Positions 62,325 through 64,000 of a DNA stretch of 64,000 nucleotides are shown one piece after another. Source of the stretch: Piezodorus guildinii (Eukaryota > Arthropoda > Insecta > Hemiptera > Pentatomidae); NCBI GenBank assembly GCA_023052935.1, contig CM041293.1, positions 171,389,341-171,453,340 on the forward strand, in the 5' to 3' direction. The notes beneath the pieces are model-generated. The model did no database searches. It was given only the letters and a program-made list of their open reading frames with translations, and was not told the DNA's origin. Positions within the stretch are counted from its first letter, which is position 1, and every line of letters starts with the position of its first letter. A program made the position numbers and the translations under genes.

Positions 62325-64000
62325 TGAACAATATTACAATCTGTCCAATTTAGGACATTTTTAATAGGGATAAAGTACAACATTCATACTGCATTCACAC
62401 GATATATACAAAACAATAAATTTATAAAATAATAATACAATATAAATATATACAAAACAATAAATTTATAAAATAATAATACAATATAAATATATACAAA
62501 ACAAAATCAATAAAAATATATACAAAAGTCACTCATACCTATATACAATTCACAAGCATACAGCACGTGAGTGGAGAATCTAGCCAATGCTAGAACTCCA
62601 ATATACATTTTATAAGAGGTCTCGAGGCCACTGCCGTTTCAACCTTCTAGGAGGATGGTAAGGATGTGTGGAGCTGGATAAGGATTGAGCTAGGGGATTA
62701 GGGTGATGGATAAGGTTCTGATGGAATTTAGAGAATTTTATTGGTATAAGGTCTGAAATAAATGGAATATTTAGGTCGCGGTGTAAGGTATGGTTGGATA
62801 CATAATAAGGAGCATTAACTATTGTTCGGAGGACTTTTGATTGGAAGGATTGAATGCGTTTGATGTTAGAACATTTGGCTGTCCCCCACAGTTCAAGTCC
62901 GTAGGTCCAGATAGGTTTCAGTACTGTCTTGTATATTAGCAGTTTGTTCTCGATAGATAATTTAGAATTTCTGTTCAGTAGTCTGTATAATTGTCCGAAT
63001 CGTCGATTAAGTTCTTGTCGTTTAAGTCTAGTATGCGGGTTCCAAGTTAGTCTTTTGTCTAGAAGGAAGCAAAGATACCGGACTGTGTCGGAGAAAGGAA
63101 GCGGAACGGAGTTAAAGAGAACTGGGGGGCAGGATTGTCTTCGAAGGGTAAAGGTGACATGTCTGGATTTGGATTCATTGACTTTGATTCTCCAGTTGTT
63201 ACACCAGTCTTCAATTTGAGAAAGGTGCGTTTGGAGGCCTGTAGATGCAATTTCGGGATCTAAGTGAGAGGATAGGATAGCTGTGTCATCAGCGTACGTT
63301 GCTAGGAAGGTATTAGGGCAAAGAGGAATATCAGCCGTGTATATATTGTAGAGGATAGGACCAAGGACACTGCCCTGAGGAACACCGGATTCGACTGGAT
63401 AAAAATTGGAATATTCTGCACCACAACGAACTCGGAAGGAGCGGTTTGATAGATAGGATCGGAGGACTAGGTATAAGGATTGGGGTAAATGGTTTTTGAG
63501 CTTAAAGAGTAATCCCGGGTGCCACACCCGGTCAAATGCTTGCGTTATGTCCAGAAATGCACCCGAGCAGTACTCCTTGTTCTCAAGGGCAGAGGAAATA
63601 TGGTCAACGACTCGGAGCCCTTGCTGAACGGTTGAGTGTTGGGAACGGAATCCAAACTGATGGGAAGGAATAGTGTGGGATTCTAATAAAGGTAATATTC
63701 GTTTGAGGAGGATTTTTTCAAAGATTTTTGAAAGGATTGGGAGTAGGCTGATAGGTCTATATGATGTCGTAGTGTTAGGAGGTTTACCTGGTTTTAGGAA
63801 GAGAATTATTGTGGAATGTTTCCATAAGAGAGGAAAATGAGTAGTGCGTAAAATGGAGTTGTAAATATATGTAAGAAATATAACGGCTTTAGATGGAAGC
63901 TGTCTGAGAATCTGAGGAGTGAGGAGATCGTATCCAGGAGATTTACGGAGTGCAAGTTTTCGGAGAAGATATTTGACCTCAGAGGGATTGACTGCTTTAG
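62290..64000 (-). mobile_element. Jockey family F2 element, right part outside window
   Basis: On the minus strand: poly(A) tail (a run of about 34 T at 62290-62322), a 290-base 3' UTR and the 3' part of ORF2. It continues beyond 64000. The reading frame is intact as far as seen, unlike the other three F2 copies. The UTR has a duplicated block of about 45 bases (62405-62500). Confidence 0.9.
62610..64000 (-). CDS. Jockey F2 ORF2, reverse transcriptase (partial)
   Basis: Open from the window edge to the TAA at 62610-62612, at least 460 codons. Going N to C it shows the RT fingers (SYRPISLLPILSKIFEK), HQFGFRSQHSTVQQ, palm motif AFLDITQAFDRVWHPG, SGVPQGSVLGP, YADDTAIL and the thumb (VRYLCFLLDKRLTWNPHTRL). 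The C-terminal region follows (GLELWGTAKCSN) and the end LKRQWPRDLL. The endonuclease should lie outside the window. All RT signatures in view are intact. The only odd residue I noticed is Cys in RYLCF where other copies have Gly. Confidence 0.92.
   Translation of the reverse strand, partial: KAVNPSEVKYLLRKLALRKSPGYDLLTPQILRQLPSKAVIFLTYIYNSILRTTHFPLLWKHSTIILFLKPGKPPNTTTSYRPISLLPILSKIFEKILLKRILPLLESHTIPSHQFGFRSQHSTVQQGLRVVDHISSALENKEYCSGAFLDITQAFDRVWHPGLLFKLKNHLPQSLYLVLRSYLSNRSFRVRCGAEYSNFYPVESGVPQGSVLGPILYNIYTADIPLCPNTFLATYADDTAILSSHLDPEIASTGLQTHLSQIEDWCNNWRIKVNESKSRHVTFTLRRQSCPPVLFNSVPLPFSDTVRYLCFLLDKRLTWNPHTRLKRQELNRRFGQLYRLLNRNSKLSIENKLLIYKTVLKPIWTYGLELWGTAKCSNIKRIQSFQSKVLRTIVNAPYYVSNHTLHRDLNIPFISDLIPIKFSKFHQNLIHHPNPLAQSLSSSTHPYHPPRRLKRQWPRDLL

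Overview
The window is strongly AT-rich metazoan DNA, most probably from an insect. Jockey-, I- and RTE-like non-LTR retrotransposons, mariner and hAT-type elements and tRNA-derived SINEs all point that way; the species cannot be named from the sequence. I see no convincing host gene: every coding region I can support belongs to a transposable element. The stretch is best read as a repeat-dense intergenic or heterochromatin-like interval built by many rounds of nested insertion.

Two elements look complete and possibly recent. (1) A Jockey-clade element on the minus strand (12118-16521) has intact ORF1 (gag, three zinc knuckles) and intact ORF2 (endonuclease plus reverse transcriptase), a poly(A) tail and a short target-site duplication. 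It sits inside an older foldback repeat (FB1). (2) An I-type element on the plus strand (27229-34318) has ORF1, a very long T-rich inter-ORF spacer with an internal duplication, ORF2 with endonuclease, RT and RNase H, an (AAC)n tail and a 14-bp target-site duplication. A third element, Jockey family F2 on the minus strand, runs off the right edge (62290-64000) with an open frame as far as it can be read.

The rest is mostly fragments. 0-10 kb: an RTE-like fragment (family A), SINE family 2, FB1, a Jockey F1 fragment, a TIR element and a SINE-1 copy. 17-27 kb: RTE-like fragments nested in each other, a solo LTR inside a SINE, a pair of hAT-like MITEs, and F1 copies, one interrupted by a dimeric repeat. 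34-46 kb: an RNase H fragment with clear TSDs, more FB1, SINEs, families D and F3, and a deleted mariner. 46.2-48.1 kb: a 1.85-kb palindrome assembled from SINE-2 pieces with terminal 21-bp tandem repeats. 50-52 kb: a three-level nest (FB1, then Jockey F2, then a solo LTR). 53-57 kb: FB1 copies with (TA)n tracts and a non-LTR insertion. 59.5-62.3 kb: a 2.8-kb inverted-repeat element whose right arm holds a SINE that is absent from the left arm.

Target-site duplications were found by reading the flanks directly for the solo LTRs (4 bp), hAT MITE (8 bp), mariner (TA), I element (14 bp), RTE-like B (16 bp), the RNase H fragment (13 bp), the 53.7-kb fragment (14 bp), SINE-3 (11 bp) and SINE-1 (about 14 bp, imperfect). 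Family names used here (FB1, R-A, R-B, F1-F3, A, B, D, SINE-1 to SINE-3) are labels for this window only. Boundaries of diverged repeats are approximate because they were aligned by eye.
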